The position numbers and the translations under genes are program-made. Under the pieces are notes generated by a model, which was not told the DNA's origin, did not search any database, and was given only the letters and a program-made list of their open reading frames with translations. From IMG/VR virus record IMGVR_UViG_3300034062_005623, positions 1 to 45,579 of that record: a stretch of 45,579 nucleotides of DNA; one strand, given 5' to 3'. This document shows, piece after piece, positions 31,387 through 40,665 of this stretch. Position 1 is the first letter of the stretch. Each line of letters opens with the position of its first letter. Source of the stretch: a virus.

Positions 31387-32730
31387 TTATGTTTTTCTTG
31401 CCTCTACATTGACGCCAAAAGTATCACGGATGAGTTTCATAGAAGTATATGAATTTTCAACATCAAAGTGATGACATACTTCTTTAATCATATATAGTCC
31501 ACTTTGTTCCTTATCAAATTCTTTGGCATTTGAATTTGTAATTTTTGGAAAATTACACTCAATAATATCTCCCGCCTTTAAATTAGTATTTGATGGAACC
31601 ACAATATTCACAGACTGGGTAAACATAGTATTATATCTCATAAGAGATTGAGCTTGGTGCAAAGAAGGATCCGAATTTGCACTAGTAGATGCATCCTTTT
31701 CCATTGTTCCAATATCAAGAACAGCAGTTATAATTCTTGTGGGAACATCACCTAATGTTTTATCAGATCCTGGAGATAATGGTGGGAGTTTAAGACGATC
31801 ACCAAGATTTTTTGCCTTATCTACATAATCACTTTGCTTAAATATTCCTTCTTCAGGTTTTGAAAAAGAAAAATTTAGTGGATTGAAAAACATTCTATGA
31901 CTTGCATAAGTTCCTAAACGAAGTTTTTCAATTAAGTTTTGATTTTTATCAGTGTAATAATTTAGAATCTTAAAATCATTATTAACTTTTTTCTCATCTC
32001 CATCATAAGATTCTTGCGCTTCAGTATAAGTATAAATTGCTTTGGGTTTTTGTAATAATAAATCATCAAGAGATCTAAACTGAAATCCATCTTGCGTTTG
32101 ATAGAATAAAAATCCAGCAGTAGCATTTCCCGAACTTTCTGGAACTGCTTTTGATGCTAACCAAACTAATACTGTGAATGGTTTTCTTAAGTTACCAATA
32201 AAACCATACTTATTTGAAGATTTATCTATGGTTCCAATTTTAGTTGTCTTTAAATAATCTTTTAAGATATTTTGAACTGAATCACTTATTCTAAGAGATG
32301 TTGGAAATTTTTTAGATACTCTTGATGTTTCATTGGTAATTGCTTCTCTTGATGTTAAATGTAATGTAAAAGTTTCTCTATTAGTTTCGGAAATAACATC
32401 AGTAATACTAGAAACATAAAAATAATCTTCTGATCTTTTTGAAAAGTCAAGACCAGGATTTGTTGAAGAATTTCCTGCAATTTTTAAAGAAAGTCGTTCA
32501 CCACCTCTCAACGGCAATCCATTGTAAATTGATTGACGATCTCCATCTGGATTATCTGCTGGAGCAATTACATTACCATTATCAATTATTTTAATTTTTG
32601 CAGTAATTGTTGGGGAAAAAATATCTTCATAATATTCAAAAAGAATTGCACCTCCTATCAGATCAATCGTTCTAGATCCATCATTTGATTCTAAAATAAG
32701 TTCATTGTATAAAGACTTTTTAATTGACAT
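31387..32730 (-). CDS. 27: Baseplate hub subunit, gp27-like (447 aa)
   Basis: The start (LYNELILESNDGSRTIDLIG; FEYYEDIFSPTITAKIKIID) is the typical first beta barrel of gp27/GpD-type hub proteins. A C-terminal segment (NLKAGDIIECNFPKI ... GLYMIKEVCHHFD) is the second barrel. The length is close to T4 gp27 (391 aa). The order tail lysin, gp27, gp5, spike supports the call. Its start overlaps the tail-lysin stop by one base (TAATG). Confidence 0.65.
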   Translation of the reverse strand: MSIKKSLYNELILESNDGSRTIDLIGGAILFEYYEDIFSPTITAKIKIIDNGNVIAPADNPDGDRQSIYNGLPLRGGERLSLKIAGNSSTNPGLDFSKRSEDYFYVSSITDVISETNRETFTLHLTSREAITNETSRVSKKFPTSLRISDSVQNILKDYLKTTKIGTIDKSSNKYGFIGNLRKPFTVLVWLASKAVPESSGNATAGFLFYQTQDGFQFRSLDDLLLQKPKAIYTYTEAQESYDGDEKKVNNDFKILNYYTDKNQNLIEKLRLGTYASHRMFFNPLNFSFSKPEEGIFKQSDYVDKAKNLGDRLKLPPLSPGSDKTLGDVPTRIITAVLDIGTMEKDASTSANSDPSLHQAQSLMRYNTMFTQSVNIVVPSNTNLKAGDIIECNFPKITNSNAKEFDKEQSGLYMIKEVCHHFDVENSYTSMKLIRDTFGVNVEARKT

Positions 32731-34604
32731 TATAGGTACGCAAGATCGAGTAGAAGTTTATTCTTGATAAAATTATTTAACAATTTAGATTCACTGATTG
32801 TTGGTGTTTGTGATTGTTGTGGAGAAGAATAAGATACTTGAGGCATTTGTGGTTGAATATCTTCAATGATTAAAAGTTGAGGCCCTTTTCTTTCGGGAGT
32901 CATTGCATCAGGTTGTGTTACTCTTGAAGGTGGTGTTGTAATTTGTGCAGGTGTTTCTTTACTTGCTTGAGTATTAAATGGTGCAAATTTGCTATATTTT
33001 GTAAGTGCATCAAATCTTCCGGATAATTGATACTTATCCCATCCAGTTCCTGCTTCCCAATGAAGATGAGGTCCTGTTGCCCTTCCAGTCATACCAACTT
33101 TTCCTATTACCTCACCTTTCTTGACTGGACCTCCACGCTTATATCCAGATTGCATGTGCCCATATAAATGATAAATTCCAAGATTATCTTTCATTACTAA
33201 AAAGTTTCCCCATCCTTTTTCATAATCTGAATCGACAATTTGACCATCGGAAATTGCTCTTAATGGGGTTCCCGAAGGAACTAGCAAATCAACCCCACCA
33301 TGATTTCTTCCAGCACCAAGACGATCACCAACTTTTGGATTTATATTTCCCACAGGAACTTGTCGTATTTGTGGTTGTATTGAAGGAGTAGAAACTGTTT
33401 GTTGAGAAAATGTAGTAGGTGTTTTTCTTGCCTGTTGAATTATAGATTGTTCTCTTCCAGTAAATCTTGCCTTACTGGCAGCATCCCATCCCCAAGGTTG
33501 TATTCCTCTTGTTTTAATTAAATATAATCCAGCTTTATCTTGTGTTTGTTGATCAAACCTATCAGAGACTTTAATTATTTTATTATCAACAATACCCTTT
33601 AAGGTGTCTGGAATAATTTGATATCTTCCAGCAGCAAATATACCAACTTTATTTGGACCAGAATACTGATTATTTTTTCTTTGCCTTTCCATAACTTCAC
33701 CTACTGTCATATCAGTTAATTTTTTACTAAGTAATAGGGGTGATGTTGAACTTCCAGATCCATAAATTCCACTCATTCCATTACCACCTTGATTCATGGC
33801 ATTATATCCATCACCAGTTCTATCACTACTAACAGATTCATATTTTGCAATAATATCAAGTGCTTCTTTATGAATACCAGTTACTGTTCTCATTTCTCCT
33901 TGAGATGTAGGAGGAAACATCGTATCAGGTCTATCTTCATCAAGTGCTGGTGCTTCTTCACCAGTTTCTAAAGACTTATTCAGTGGTGTTGTAAACAATT
34001 TGAATGTTTCTGTAAGGTCATCACCTAATCCTTGAACTGCAAGATTTAATTCATTAAAAGATTTTGCCACACTTCCGTCACTAAACTCATTCAGATCAAG
34101 ATTAATAATCGCACTAAAAGAATTTTTCAAAACAGATCCAAAAGATTGTAGTATCAATTCCATATTACCAACCATATTATACATTGATTTTCCAAACATT
34201 TGAATTCTGGAAATAAATTCCTTTCCCATAAAAATCCATGTGGGTAAATTCTCTGCGATCCAACCAGCAAATGTAAATCCCAGAAATCCTAATAATCTAC
34301 CAAAAGGCCCCTTATCACTTCTTCCAGCAAAAGCAAGTCCTAATGATGGTTTAGTTGATACTTTTGCAGACTCAATTTGATCTTCGAGTTCTTGCCTTTT
34401 AGATGCCTCTCTTCTTCGAGAACTAATAATTTCAGAATTTGCAAATAATTCCTTTTTAATTCTTGTATTTGATGAAATAATTTTAGAAATATTGGATACA
34501 GAATCATTAACTGTAGAAACACTTCTTTTCGTCTCAGATAAAGACTTAGAAATATTGTTAATGTTAATAGTAGATTTTTTAAGAGAATCTGTTACTATTG
34601 TCAT
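32730..34604 (-). CDS. Bifunctional tail lysin: muramidase-like plus M23 peptidase (624 aa)
   Basis: Residues 1-85 are coiled-coil. Residues 85-170 are hydrophobic (GRLLGFLGFTFAGWIAENLP), tape-measure-like. Residues 245-375 are a glycan-cleaving domain (IIAKYESVSSDRTGDGYNAM; AAGRYQIIPDTLKGIV), with E256 the likely catalytic acid. Residues 425-520 are an M23/LytM metallopeptidase: H435-x3-D439, H483 and H513-x-H515, the full zinc set. It would cut both glycan strands and peptide cross-links of host peptidoglycan during DNA injection. A proline/glutamine-rich tail follows. Confidence 0.8.
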   Translation of the reverse strand: MTIVTDSLKKSTININNISKSLSETKRSVSTVNDSVSNISKIISSNTRIKKELFANSEIISSRRREASKRQELEDQIESAKVSTKPSLGLAFAGRSDKGPFGRLLGFLGFTFAGWIAENLPTWIFMGKEFISRIQMFGKSMYNMVGNMELILQSFGSVLKNSFSAIINLDLNEFSDGSVAKSFNELNLAVQGLGDDLTETFKLFTTPLNKSLETGEEAPALDEDRPDTMFPPTSQGEMRTVTGIHKEALDIIAKYESVSSDRTGDGYNAMNQGGNGMSGIYGSGSSTSPLLLSKKLTDMTVGEVMERQRKNNQYSGPNKVGIFAAGRYQIIPDTLKGIVDNKIIKVSDRFDQQTQDKAGLYLIKTRGIQPWGWDAASKARFTGREQSIIQQARKTPTTFSQQTVSTPSIQPQIRQVPVGNINPKVGDRLGAGRNHGGVDLLVPSGTPLRAISDGQIVDSDYEKGWGNFLVMKDNLGIYHLYGHMQSGYKRGGPVKKGEVIGKVGMTGRATGPHLHWEAGTGWDKYQLSGRFDALTKYSKFAPFNTQASKETPAQITTPPSRVTQPDAMTPERKGPQLLIIEDIQPQMPQVSYSSPQQSQTPTISESKLLNNFIKNKLLLDLAYL

Positions 34605-34605
34605 A

Positions 34606-36258
34606 TTACATCACCACATTATAACTTAACTGAGAATATAAAACATAAAAATTATCGGGGTTTGCAGAGTTGATTAAAGGAACATCAGATAATGCTCCAT
34701 TTGTTAATGGAGCAATTGGTGGTTGATTTGAATTATTTGATGTTTTGATCATTGTCAACGATGGTTTTGGTTCTGGCAATTGTCCAACTTGTTGAGGCAT
34801 TTTAAGTGGTATTGATACTTGTGCTGGTGATGGAGTTGTTTCTGAAGTTTGAGTGTTTGGTTGTGGAGAAACCACCGCAGGAGATGGATCTTTCAGTTTC
34901 ATTTCATTCCAATCATATCCTTTCGTTTTTGCCCAATCTTTTGCTTGTTGCTTTTCTTCCTGACTCATCTGATTCCATGCACTTTCAATTCTACCTCTTG
35001 CGAAAGAATTATTTCTATATTGCCATGCTTGCTCAAATTTTGAAACCATATCAGCACTCGGTTGTGCTGTTGCTGGAGCAGGAGCAGGAGCAGCAGAAGA
35101 TTCTGGGCTCCCCATCATTGGTGTTTGTGGTGTTGCTACTGGTGTTGGTGTTATTGGTGCCGATGGTGCCGTTTTTGGTGAAGCATCGGGTGATTTTTTT
35201 GAAGATGTTGGTAGTTTATTATTTTGATTACCACTTATAAAAATTTTTGCAATCTCATCAACCTTTTGATTTAATGCAGAATCAGTAAAAATGTTTTTAC
35301 CAAATGCTTCAGCAATTTCATCAGCAGTAAAGGCAATACCAGCTACTGTTCCAATTGCTCCAAGTGGACCAGGTGCTTTAGCAGCAAAAGATAGGGCAGA
35401 TAAAGTAGCATCAACAAATTCTTTATTGTTAAGATTCATTAATCCACTTAAAAAGGTAACAAATTTACCAACTCCCCCAAGCATCCCACCTGCTTTTGGG
35501 TTTCCTCCTGGTGAAGGAATTCTAGGTAATAATGCTGCAGCAATTGCTAGTGGTTTTGCAATTAGTAATCTTGTTAATCCAGAAGCAATTTTACCAATCG
35601 TATTCTTAACTAAAGAAAATCCAGTTCTAATCGCCAATAATCCACCACCAACTATTGCCAAATTCTTCAGAATATTAAACTTAATATCATTAAATAATTT
35701 TGTGTTATTTTCTTCAGATGCCCTCATGGCATCTACAACTTGCTTAGTTAACCAACCACCAAATAAAATTGCAAGAGCATTTTTAATATTTACAAAAACA
35801 TCATTTACTTTTGGAACTAATCTTTGAACTGGGGCAGCAATTGCATTTTGTATATTCTGTTCAATCTCACTTTCTTTACCAATTCTAATTTTCCTTTCAG
35901 TTAATCTTCTTTCTCTTTCTTGTTCTTCTTTCGTTTTTGATATTTCTTGAGTATTATCTTGTTGAAGAAGTAGTGCAATACTTGCAAGACCAGTTCCTAA
36001 TTTACCAATATCAGTTCTTAATGCCTGAATATTAGAACTAAATCCCAAAAGTGCTTGCTCTTGAGATTGAATAACTCTGGTATTTTGTGTGTCAACTTCT
36101 TTTTTTCTATTTTCAGATTCTAGTAATTCATTTCTGAAAACAGATCTATCAATTGTAGATTTTTTTAAAAGAGTATTCCTAACTTCCTGAGACAAAGGAG
36201 AACCAGTAACTGGATCAAATCCTGTAGTACTAACTTTTTCCGGATCTAACTCAGCCAT
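34606..36258 (-). CDS. Tail or baseplate structural protein, possible tape-measure analogue (550 aa)
   Basis: The N-terminal 130 residues are charged and helical (TKEEQERERRLTERKIRIGK). Residues 160-330 contain alternating hydrophobic segments (LAILFGGWLTKQVVDAM; LAIVGGGLLAIRTGF) like those of tape-measure proteins. The second half is rich in P, S, A and T. It occupies the place of T4 genes 28-29, between gp51/gp26 and gp27, but I see no direct sequence match to gp29. The GGWL/FAGWI segments are shared in style with the neighbouring tail lysin, so the two may form one internal tail complex. Confidence 0.55.
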   Translation of the reverse strand: MAELDPEKVSTTGFDPVTGSPLSQEVRNTLLKKSTIDRSVFRNELLESENRKKEVDTQNTRVIQSQEQALLGFSSNIQALRTDIGKLGTGLASIALLLQQDNTQEISKTKEEQERERRLTERKIRIGKESEIEQNIQNAIAAPVQRLVPKVNDVFVNIKNALAILFGGWLTKQVVDAMRASEENNTKLFNDIKFNILKNLAIVGGGLLAIRTGFSLVKNTIGKIASGLTRLLIAKPLAIAAALLPRIPSPGGNPKAGGMLGGVGKFVTFLSGLMNLNNKEFVDATLSALSFAAKAPGPLGAIGTVAGIAFTADEIAEAFGKNIFTDSALNQKVDEIAKIFISGNQNNKLPTSSKKSPDASPKTAPSAPITPTPVATPQTPMMGSPESSAAPAPAPATAQPSADMVSKFEQAWQYRNNSFARGRIESAWNQMSQEEKQQAKDWAKTKGYDWNEMKLKDPSPAVVSPQPNTQTSETTPSPAQVSIPLKMPQQVGQLPEPKPSLTMIKTSNNSNQPPIAPLTNGALSDVPLINSANPDNFYVLYSQLSYNVVM

Positions 36259-36424
36259 TTGTACTGTTTTTTAGGTTTTCTTCTTCAATATATTGTTTAA
36301 TAAGGGCAATATAAATCTCTCTCTCCCAAGGCATCATGTTTTCAAGTTCAGTCAATGAATATTTATGATGCTGCAAGAGGGAAAAATTAGTTCTATAGTA
36401 TGACTCAAGATTTTCATGAGCCAT
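36251..36424 (-). CDS. 51: gp51-like baseplate hub assembly protein (57 aa)
   Basis: A 57-residue frame from ATG at 36424 to TGA at 36251. The segment SLLQHHKYSLTELENMMPWE, followed by REIYIALIKQYIEEEN, is the compact helical signature of small T4-like gp51/tail-chaperone proteins. It follows gp26 by 2 nt, as in T4 (26-51-27), and overlaps the next gene by 8 nt. It would act during hub assembly and is probably not in the virion. Confidence 0.65.
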   Translation of the reverse strand: MAHENLESYYRTNFSLLQHHKYSLTELENMMPWEREIYIALIKQYIEEENLKNSTNG

Positions 36425-36426
36425 TC

Positions 36427-37146
36427 CTAGGCGAAAAAACTTGTTAATCCTTCCAGAATCACTTCACTTTCAACTTGTGTATTTGGATTTTTAATTTTAA
36501 GTATATGAGAAAGTTTAGGCATAGTTGAAAAAAATCTTTCAATTTCTTTAAACTGATTAGATGTTAATTGTTCAATAAATTCCGAAAGTTCTTTTTTTGT
36601 ACAATCAGATGCAGACCAAGATTCTTCTTCACTATAAACTTGCTCAATACAAGATAGGACTAGATCAAAGGTATCATCAACACTCATATTGAAATTGTTT
36701 CCAAAGTTTGTCTTAATAAATTCTTTCATTGATGGATATTTCATTCTAAGAGTTAGATTATCATCTAGTTTAATATCTTTAGAATGATTTTCATCAATCG
36801 TTACTTTAATCTCATCAAGATTAATGCTAACTGGAACTTGAGTTTTTTCATCATCAGGACAAGTGATCAAAACATCTACACTTTCTCCAACAGATTTTCC
36901 TCGAATATTTAAAAACAAATATTCAATATCAAAAGTTGCAAGTTGATCAACTTTAATTCCTTTTGTCAAAATACAATTACTAATTACAGTTTTAACCGCA
37001 TCAGCAATTTGCTTCGAATCTTCACTTTCCATTGCAATAATTAAAATCTTTTCTTCCTTTACCAGAAAGGGACGAAATTTAATTTCTTTTTTAATAGATG
37101 GAATTTCTAAAGTATACGAAGGAGTTGCAATTGTAGGTAATGGCAT
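36427..37146 (-). CDS. 26: Baseplate hub subunit gp26
   Basis: The N-terminus (PLPTIATPSYTLEIPSIKKE) and then KFRPFLVKEEKILIIAMESE is the family hallmark of T4-type baseplate gp26. The mid region with a strand pair (LRMKYPSMKEFI) and the C-terminal helical part (SEFIEQLTSNQFKEIERFF) also fit. The length, 239 aa, is near T4 gp26 (208 aa). It is followed at once by the gp51-like gene, as in T4. A GATAAATA box lies about 26 nt upstream of the ATG. Confidence 0.8.
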   Translation of the reverse strand: MPLPTIATPSYTLEIPSIKKEIKFRPFLVKEEKILIIAMESEDSKQIADAVKTVISNCILTKGIKVDQLATFDIEYLFLNIRGKSVGESVDVLITCPDDEKTQVPVSINLDEIKVTIDENHSKDIKLDDNLTLRMKYPSMKEFIKTNFGNNFNMSVDDTFDLVLSCIEQVYSEEESWSASDCTKKELSEFIEQLTSNQFKEIERFFSTMPKLSHILKIKNPNTQVESEVILEGLTSFFA

Positions 37147-37161
37147 AATAACCCATAAAAT

Positions 37162-37181
37162 CAGATAAAATTATTTATCTG
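37162..37181 (-). promoter_or_regulatory. Late-promoter-like GATAAATA inside an 8-bp inverted repeat
   Basis: The minus strand reads GATAAATA at 37179-37172 (7 of 8 to the late consensus), inside CAGATAAA-N4-TTTATCTG. It overlaps the gp54 stop and lies about 26 nt upstream of gp26. Confidence 0.45.
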
Positions 37182-37990
37182 TACTTTTGAAGTCCTTTAC
37201 CATAGAGAGATTCGTATAATGTTTCTCCAGCAGGATATAATTCAACTCCATTTGAAGGTATTGATCCTGGAGATCTTGGAACCAATCTTGGAGTAGGTTG
37301 CCTTGGTGCTTCCTGTTTTGGTTGCTTCGGATCATTATTATTATTTTCTCCTCTAAAAATATTTAAACTATAAGATTTTCCAATTACATAACGATCAATC
37401 TTAAATGTTGCTTGCATTTTCATTATATCAGACTGAGAGTATGAGACTGGAATTGATGCAATCGAATAAGGATATAGTCCTATAAAGGTATATTCAATTT
37501 CTTTATTATAATCACGATCAAATTTTATAATACTAGTTCTATTTGACTTGTAGTATTCTGGATATTGCATTCTTATAAAATATCCACTATCCACATTATC
37601 ACTAATTGGAGGATTTGTTCCATCTATTGGATATGTAGAACCACTCGCCACAAATTCCATCCAATGCTCCAAAAATTTCAAAGTATTATAATTTTTATCA
37701 ACATAAAATTCAAGACTTATATCTTGATATTGTCTACGATGAGCAAATGTTTCGGTAATTCCTATATAATTTCCAGCAACATCTACTGTAGCAATTTGAG
37801 TTGTTGGAAGAACAGCATTATTACATAATAAACCAGCATCTTCTGCAATAAATCTAGATGTAACTCCTCTCTGAAGAAGATATCCAGTTAGTTGACTAGG
37901 AAGACCTCCAAATTTAACTTGATAATGAGAAGTTTGAGCAAGATTAGTAAATAAAGGTCTTATATCTGATATTTTACGGGGCGTTGCCAC
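37175..37990 (-). CDS. 54: Baseplate tail-tube initiator gp54-like (271 aa)
   Basis: This soluble beta-rich protein contains the tube-fold segments HYQVKFGGLPSQLTGYLLQR, then NYIGITETFAHRRQYQDISL and EFYVDKNYNTLKFLEHWMEF, typical of T4-like tube and tube-initiator proteins (gp19/gp54 fold). A proline-rich tail (about 215-270) follows. The start is GTG at 37990, with AGG about 9 nt upstream. In T4, gp54 sits on the hub and starts tube growth; gp48 is encoded nearby on the other strand. Confidence 0.65.
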   Translation of the reverse strand: MATPRKISDIRPLFTNLAQTSHYQVKFGGLPSQLTGYLLQRGVTSRFIAEDAGLLCNNAVLPTTQIATVDVAGNYIGITETFAHRRQYQDISLEFYVDKNYNTLKFLEHWMEFVASGSTYPIDGTNPPISDNVDSGYFIRMQYPEYYKSNRTSIIKFDRDYNKEIEYTFIGLYPYSIASIPVSYSQSDIMKMQATFKIDRYVIGKSYSLNIFRGENNNNDPKQPKQEAPRQPTPRLVPRSPGSIPSNGVELYPAGETLYESLYGKGLQKYR

Positions 37991-38031
37991 TCTAAATACC
38001 TATTGTGAGTTTCTTATTGTAAGTATTTAGA
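37991..38031. promoter_or_regulatory. Symmetric divergent late promoter pair
   Basis: TCTAAATAC occurs at 37991-37999 on the plus strand and as an exact inverted copy at 38031-38023 on the minus strand, 23 bp apart. Each would serve as a TATAAATA-type element about 30 nt before the start of one divergent gene (gp4 plus, gp54 minus). The whole gap is 40 bp. Confidence 0.6.
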
Positions 38032-38468
38032 TGTCATATAAGGGAAAATATCAACCATCCTTTCCTGAAAAATATAATGGTGATCCAACAAATATCATCT
38101 ATAGGTCTTTATGGGAAAGAAAGTTTTGTGTCTATTGTGATACAAATCAAAACATCATATCTTGGGAATCTGAAGAAAAAGCAATTCCTTATCGCTCACC
38201 AATAGACGGAAAAATTCACAGATACTACCCCGACTTTCTCATAAAAGTAAAAGAACCTAATGGTTCAATCAAAAAATATATGATTGAGGTTAAACCTAAA
38301 AAGCAAACTGCACCCCCTCCTAAACCTCAAAGACAAACAAAAAGATATATTAGTGAAGTTTATGAATATGCTAAGAATCAGGCAAAATGGGAGGCAGCAA
38401 AAGAATGGTGTGCTGATCGTGGTTATGAATTTAAAATCATCACAGAAGATAACCTAAACATCCGTTAA
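38031..38468 (+). CDS. 4: Head completion protein gp4, PD-(D/E)XK nuclease fold
   Basis: This 145-residue protein has the layout of T4 gp4: W28-E29-R30, then RYYPDFLIKV with D68, and MIEVKPK with E86-x-K88, a PD-(D/E)XK active-site set. A basic, helical C-terminus follows (KWEAAKEWCADRGYEFKIIT). In T4, gp4 finishes heads after packaging, probably trimming DNA before tails join. It is the first of four plus-strand genes. Confidence 0.85.
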   Translation: MSYKGKYQPSFPEKYNGDPTNIIYRSLWERKFCVYCDTNQNIISWESEEKAIPYRSPIDGKIHRYYPDFLIKVKEPNGSIKKYMIEVKPKKQTAPPPKPQRQTKRYISEVYEYAKNQAKWEAAKEWCADRGYEFKIITEDNLNIR

Positions 38469-38472
38469 TTAA

Positions 38473-39054
38473 ATGGCACTCACAGGATACGAAAAACCAT
38501 TAAAGGATTATACAAAGAAACAGTTGGTTGAGATAGCAAAATCATATACAGTTTATTATCAAACAGCGAGTGGGATAGGAAAACTTAGTGGATATGATAG
38601 ATTAACTAAAGAAGTATTGATTAATATTATCAAAACTGATCTTGATTATGTTGAAGCAAATCCACAATTACCAAGAAGAGTTGGTTCGAAGAAAAAAACA
38701 AATCAGCTTAAAAATTTAAAAGAATCTTTATTAGGAGGTGAAAGACCAGAAGAACTTATGAATGAAATATTAACAAGATTGAGTGGAAGTGAAGTCTCTT
38801 TTCCAACTCCAGGAAAATATTATACTTACATCTATTATGCAAAAACACCAAGAATTCGTTATGATCGACATCCACTGATTCGTGCAGGTGATATTCTACC
38901 AAGAGGATTCAGAGGGTTTAATTTTCATCTTGGAAAAATCAGACAATATAATACACAAGATGGTGATCGATTAGTGAGTGGATTATATGAATTAAGTAGA
39001 GAAGAATTTAAAACTCTATTAACAATTCCTTACGGAAAATTAGTTCAGAACTAA
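38473..39054 (+). CDS. Hypothetical virion-assembly protein with SAP/HeH-like N-terminus (193 aa)
   Basis: Residues 10-55 (LKDYTKKQLVEIAKSYTVYY ... YDRLTKEVLINIIKTDLDYV) look like a SAP/HeH helix-extended-loop-helix, a DNA-binding motif. The C-terminal half contains PRIRYDRHPLIRAGDILPRG followed by FRGFNFHLGKIRQYN, a compact beta domain ending in a helical tail. The position between gp4 and gp48, 4 nt after gp4, suggests a role in head completion or protection of DNA ends (like T4 gp2), but I cannot show homology. Confidence 0.55.
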   Translation: MALTGYEKPLKDYTKKQLVEIAKSYTVYYQTASGIGKLSGYDRLTKEVLINIIKTDLDYVEANPQLPRRVGSKKKTNQLKNLKESLLGGERPEELMNEILTRLSGSEVSFPTPGKYYTYIYYAKTPRIRYDRHPLIRAGDILPRGFRGFNFHLGKIRQYNTQDGDRLVSGLYELSREEFKTLLTIPYGKLVQN

Positions 39055-39055
39055 T

Positions 39056-39063
39056 AATAAATA
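39056..39063 (+). promoter_or_regulatory. Late-promoter-like AATAAATA before gp48
   Basis: AATAAATA (7 of 8 to the late consensus) ends 13 nt before the gp48 ATG, in a 22-nt AT-only gap. The predicted leader would be very short, so this is weak. Confidence 0.25.
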
Positions 39064-39076
39064 GTTAAAAAAATAA

Positions 39077-39979
39077 ATGTCGGATCCAAAACCTTTTTTA
39101 AGATATCCAATAAAAAATATTGGCAATCAAGACGATTATTTTAAAATTCAAATTATTAAATATGAACCACCTGGTCTCGGTTTAACCGGAGGTTTTGCAT
39201 TACAGACAACAGAAAATGCACTAAAAGGTGTTAAAACTGCGATAGAAACTATTATACTTCCAATGCCAGCAAATATTCAAGATAATAATGCTGCGGATTG
39301 GACTTCTGGATCAATGAATCCTCTTCAAGGAGCAATTGTCAATGCTGCCTCTTCCGCTACTCTAAGTTCAAATCTATTTGGATCTCTTGCAGAGTCTTTT
39401 AAAAAATTTGGATCCAATCTTGACAGCGCAATACAAAGTGGAGAAGGGCAGCAAGCAATAGCAGCAGGAACTGCCGCTGCGGCATTGTCAGCAGCATTAG
39501 GTCAAGGAGATATAAATCAAATAATATCAAGAGCAAGAGGAAATGTATTTAACCAGAATGTTGAACTACTCTTCAATGGTGTAACACTGCGTCCAGCATT
39601 TAATTTCACTTTTGATATGGTTCCAAGATCTAAAAAAGAAAGTGACATGATTAAAAAGATAATTCGAAGTTTTAAGCAAAATATGACTCCAAGAAAAGGA
39701 ACTCCCGAAAATTCAGGTGGAGGTCTTTTCGTTAAAGCACCAAATGTCTTTAAATTGCAGTACATGAGTGGAGGAATTCAACATCCATTCTTACATCGTT
39801 TTAAACCATGTGCTCTAACACAAATGAATGTAAATTATAATGGTTCAGCACAATATTCAACATATCCTGATGCAACACCAGTACATATGCAACTGACATT
39901 ACAATTTCAAGAGTTATCTCCAATTTATGCGGAGGAATATGATAATACAGAAGAAGGTAGAACTGGAGTTGGTTACTAA
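39077..39979 (+). CDS. 48: Baseplate tail-tube cap gp48-like (300 aa)
   Basis: The N-terminus (LRYPIKNIGNQDDYFKIQII) is typical of gp48. The centre has an Ala/Ser-rich helical insert (residues 95-150). The C-terminal tube-fold block reads VELLFNGVTLRPAFNFTFDM, VFKLQYMSGGIQHPFLHRFK and PVHMQLTLQFQELSPIYAEE. It is expected to sit on the baseplate hub under the tail tube with gp54. Its stop overlaps the gp53 start by 1 nt. Confidence 0.7.
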   Translation: MSDPKPFLRYPIKNIGNQDDYFKIQIIKYEPPGLGLTGGFALQTTENALKGVKTAIETIILPMPANIQDNNAADWTSGSMNPLQGAIVNAASSATLSSNLFGSLAESFKKFGSNLDSAIQSGEGQQAIAAGTAAAALSAALGQGDINQIISRARGNVFNQNVELLFNGVTLRPAFNFTFDMVPRSKKESDMIKKIIRSFKQNMTPRKGTPENSGGGLFVKAPNVFKLQYMSGGIQHPFLHRFKPCALTQMNVNYNGSAQYSTYPDATPVHMQLTLQFQELSPIYAEEYDNTEEGRTGVGY

Positions 39980-40665
39980 TGTCTTACTTTAGAGAACTAC
40001 CAAATTTAGAATATCAATCTTTCCTCTCAGATAAACAGTCTGTTGATAATTATTTGCTTGTAAAGAATTTATTTCGTCGCGTAAAACTTCGTGATGATCT
40101 TCAAAATGTTTTTACTATCTTTAACAAATATCAAATTACAGATGGATCAAGACCAGATCTTGTGGCTGAAGAACTTTATGGAAGTAGTCAATATGATTGG
40201 GTAGTCTTAGTATGTGCGGAAATTACCAGAGTTAGAGATCAATGGCCACTTTCAAATTATCAACTTTACCAGTATGCTGAGGAACTTTATGGTAATGATT
40301 TAAATTCAATTCACCATTATGAAACAATTGAAGTTAGAGATTCTCAAGGTTGTTTGATTCTTCCTGCAGGAAAAATAGTTGATTCAAACTTCAAAATATC
40401 TTATTACGATAAAGGAAAAATTTATACAAATGATATTAGTTTAGGTGAAAACATTATAAGTATTCCAAATCCAATAGTAGGTATTAGCAATTATGAATAT
40501 GAAGTAAGAAAAAATGATGAGAAAAGAACAATCTATGTCCTAAAACCAACTTACTTGCAGCAAATAATTAATGATACAAGAAAAGCAATGACTTATGATA
40601 GGTCATCGCAATATATAAACAACAGATTGATTAAAACCGAAAATACCAGAATATTAAATTCATAA
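39979..40665 (+). CDS. 53: Baseplate wedge protein gp53
   Basis: MSYFRELPNLEYQSFLSDKQ, then KNLFRRVKLRDDLQNVFTIF, and the block RPDLVAEELYGSSQYDWVVL are clear gp53 features. T4 gp53 (196 aa) joins the wedges around the hub. The version here, 228 aa, has an extended C-terminus (RTIYVLKPTYLQQIINDTRK). It starts by TAATG overlap with gp48 and ends 42 nt before the convergent gp32 gene, from which a terminator separates it. Confidence 0.88.
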   Translation: MSYFRELPNLEYQSFLSDKQSVDNYLLVKNLFRRVKLRDDLQNVFTIFNKYQITDGSRPDLVAEELYGSSQYDWVVLVCAEITRVRDQWPLSNYQLYQYAEELYGNDLNSIHHYETIEVRDSQGCLILPAGKIVDSNFKISYYDKGKIYTNDISLGENIISIPNPIVGISNYEYEVRKNDEKRTIYVLKPTYLQQIINDTRKAMTYDRSSQYINNRLIKTENTRILNS

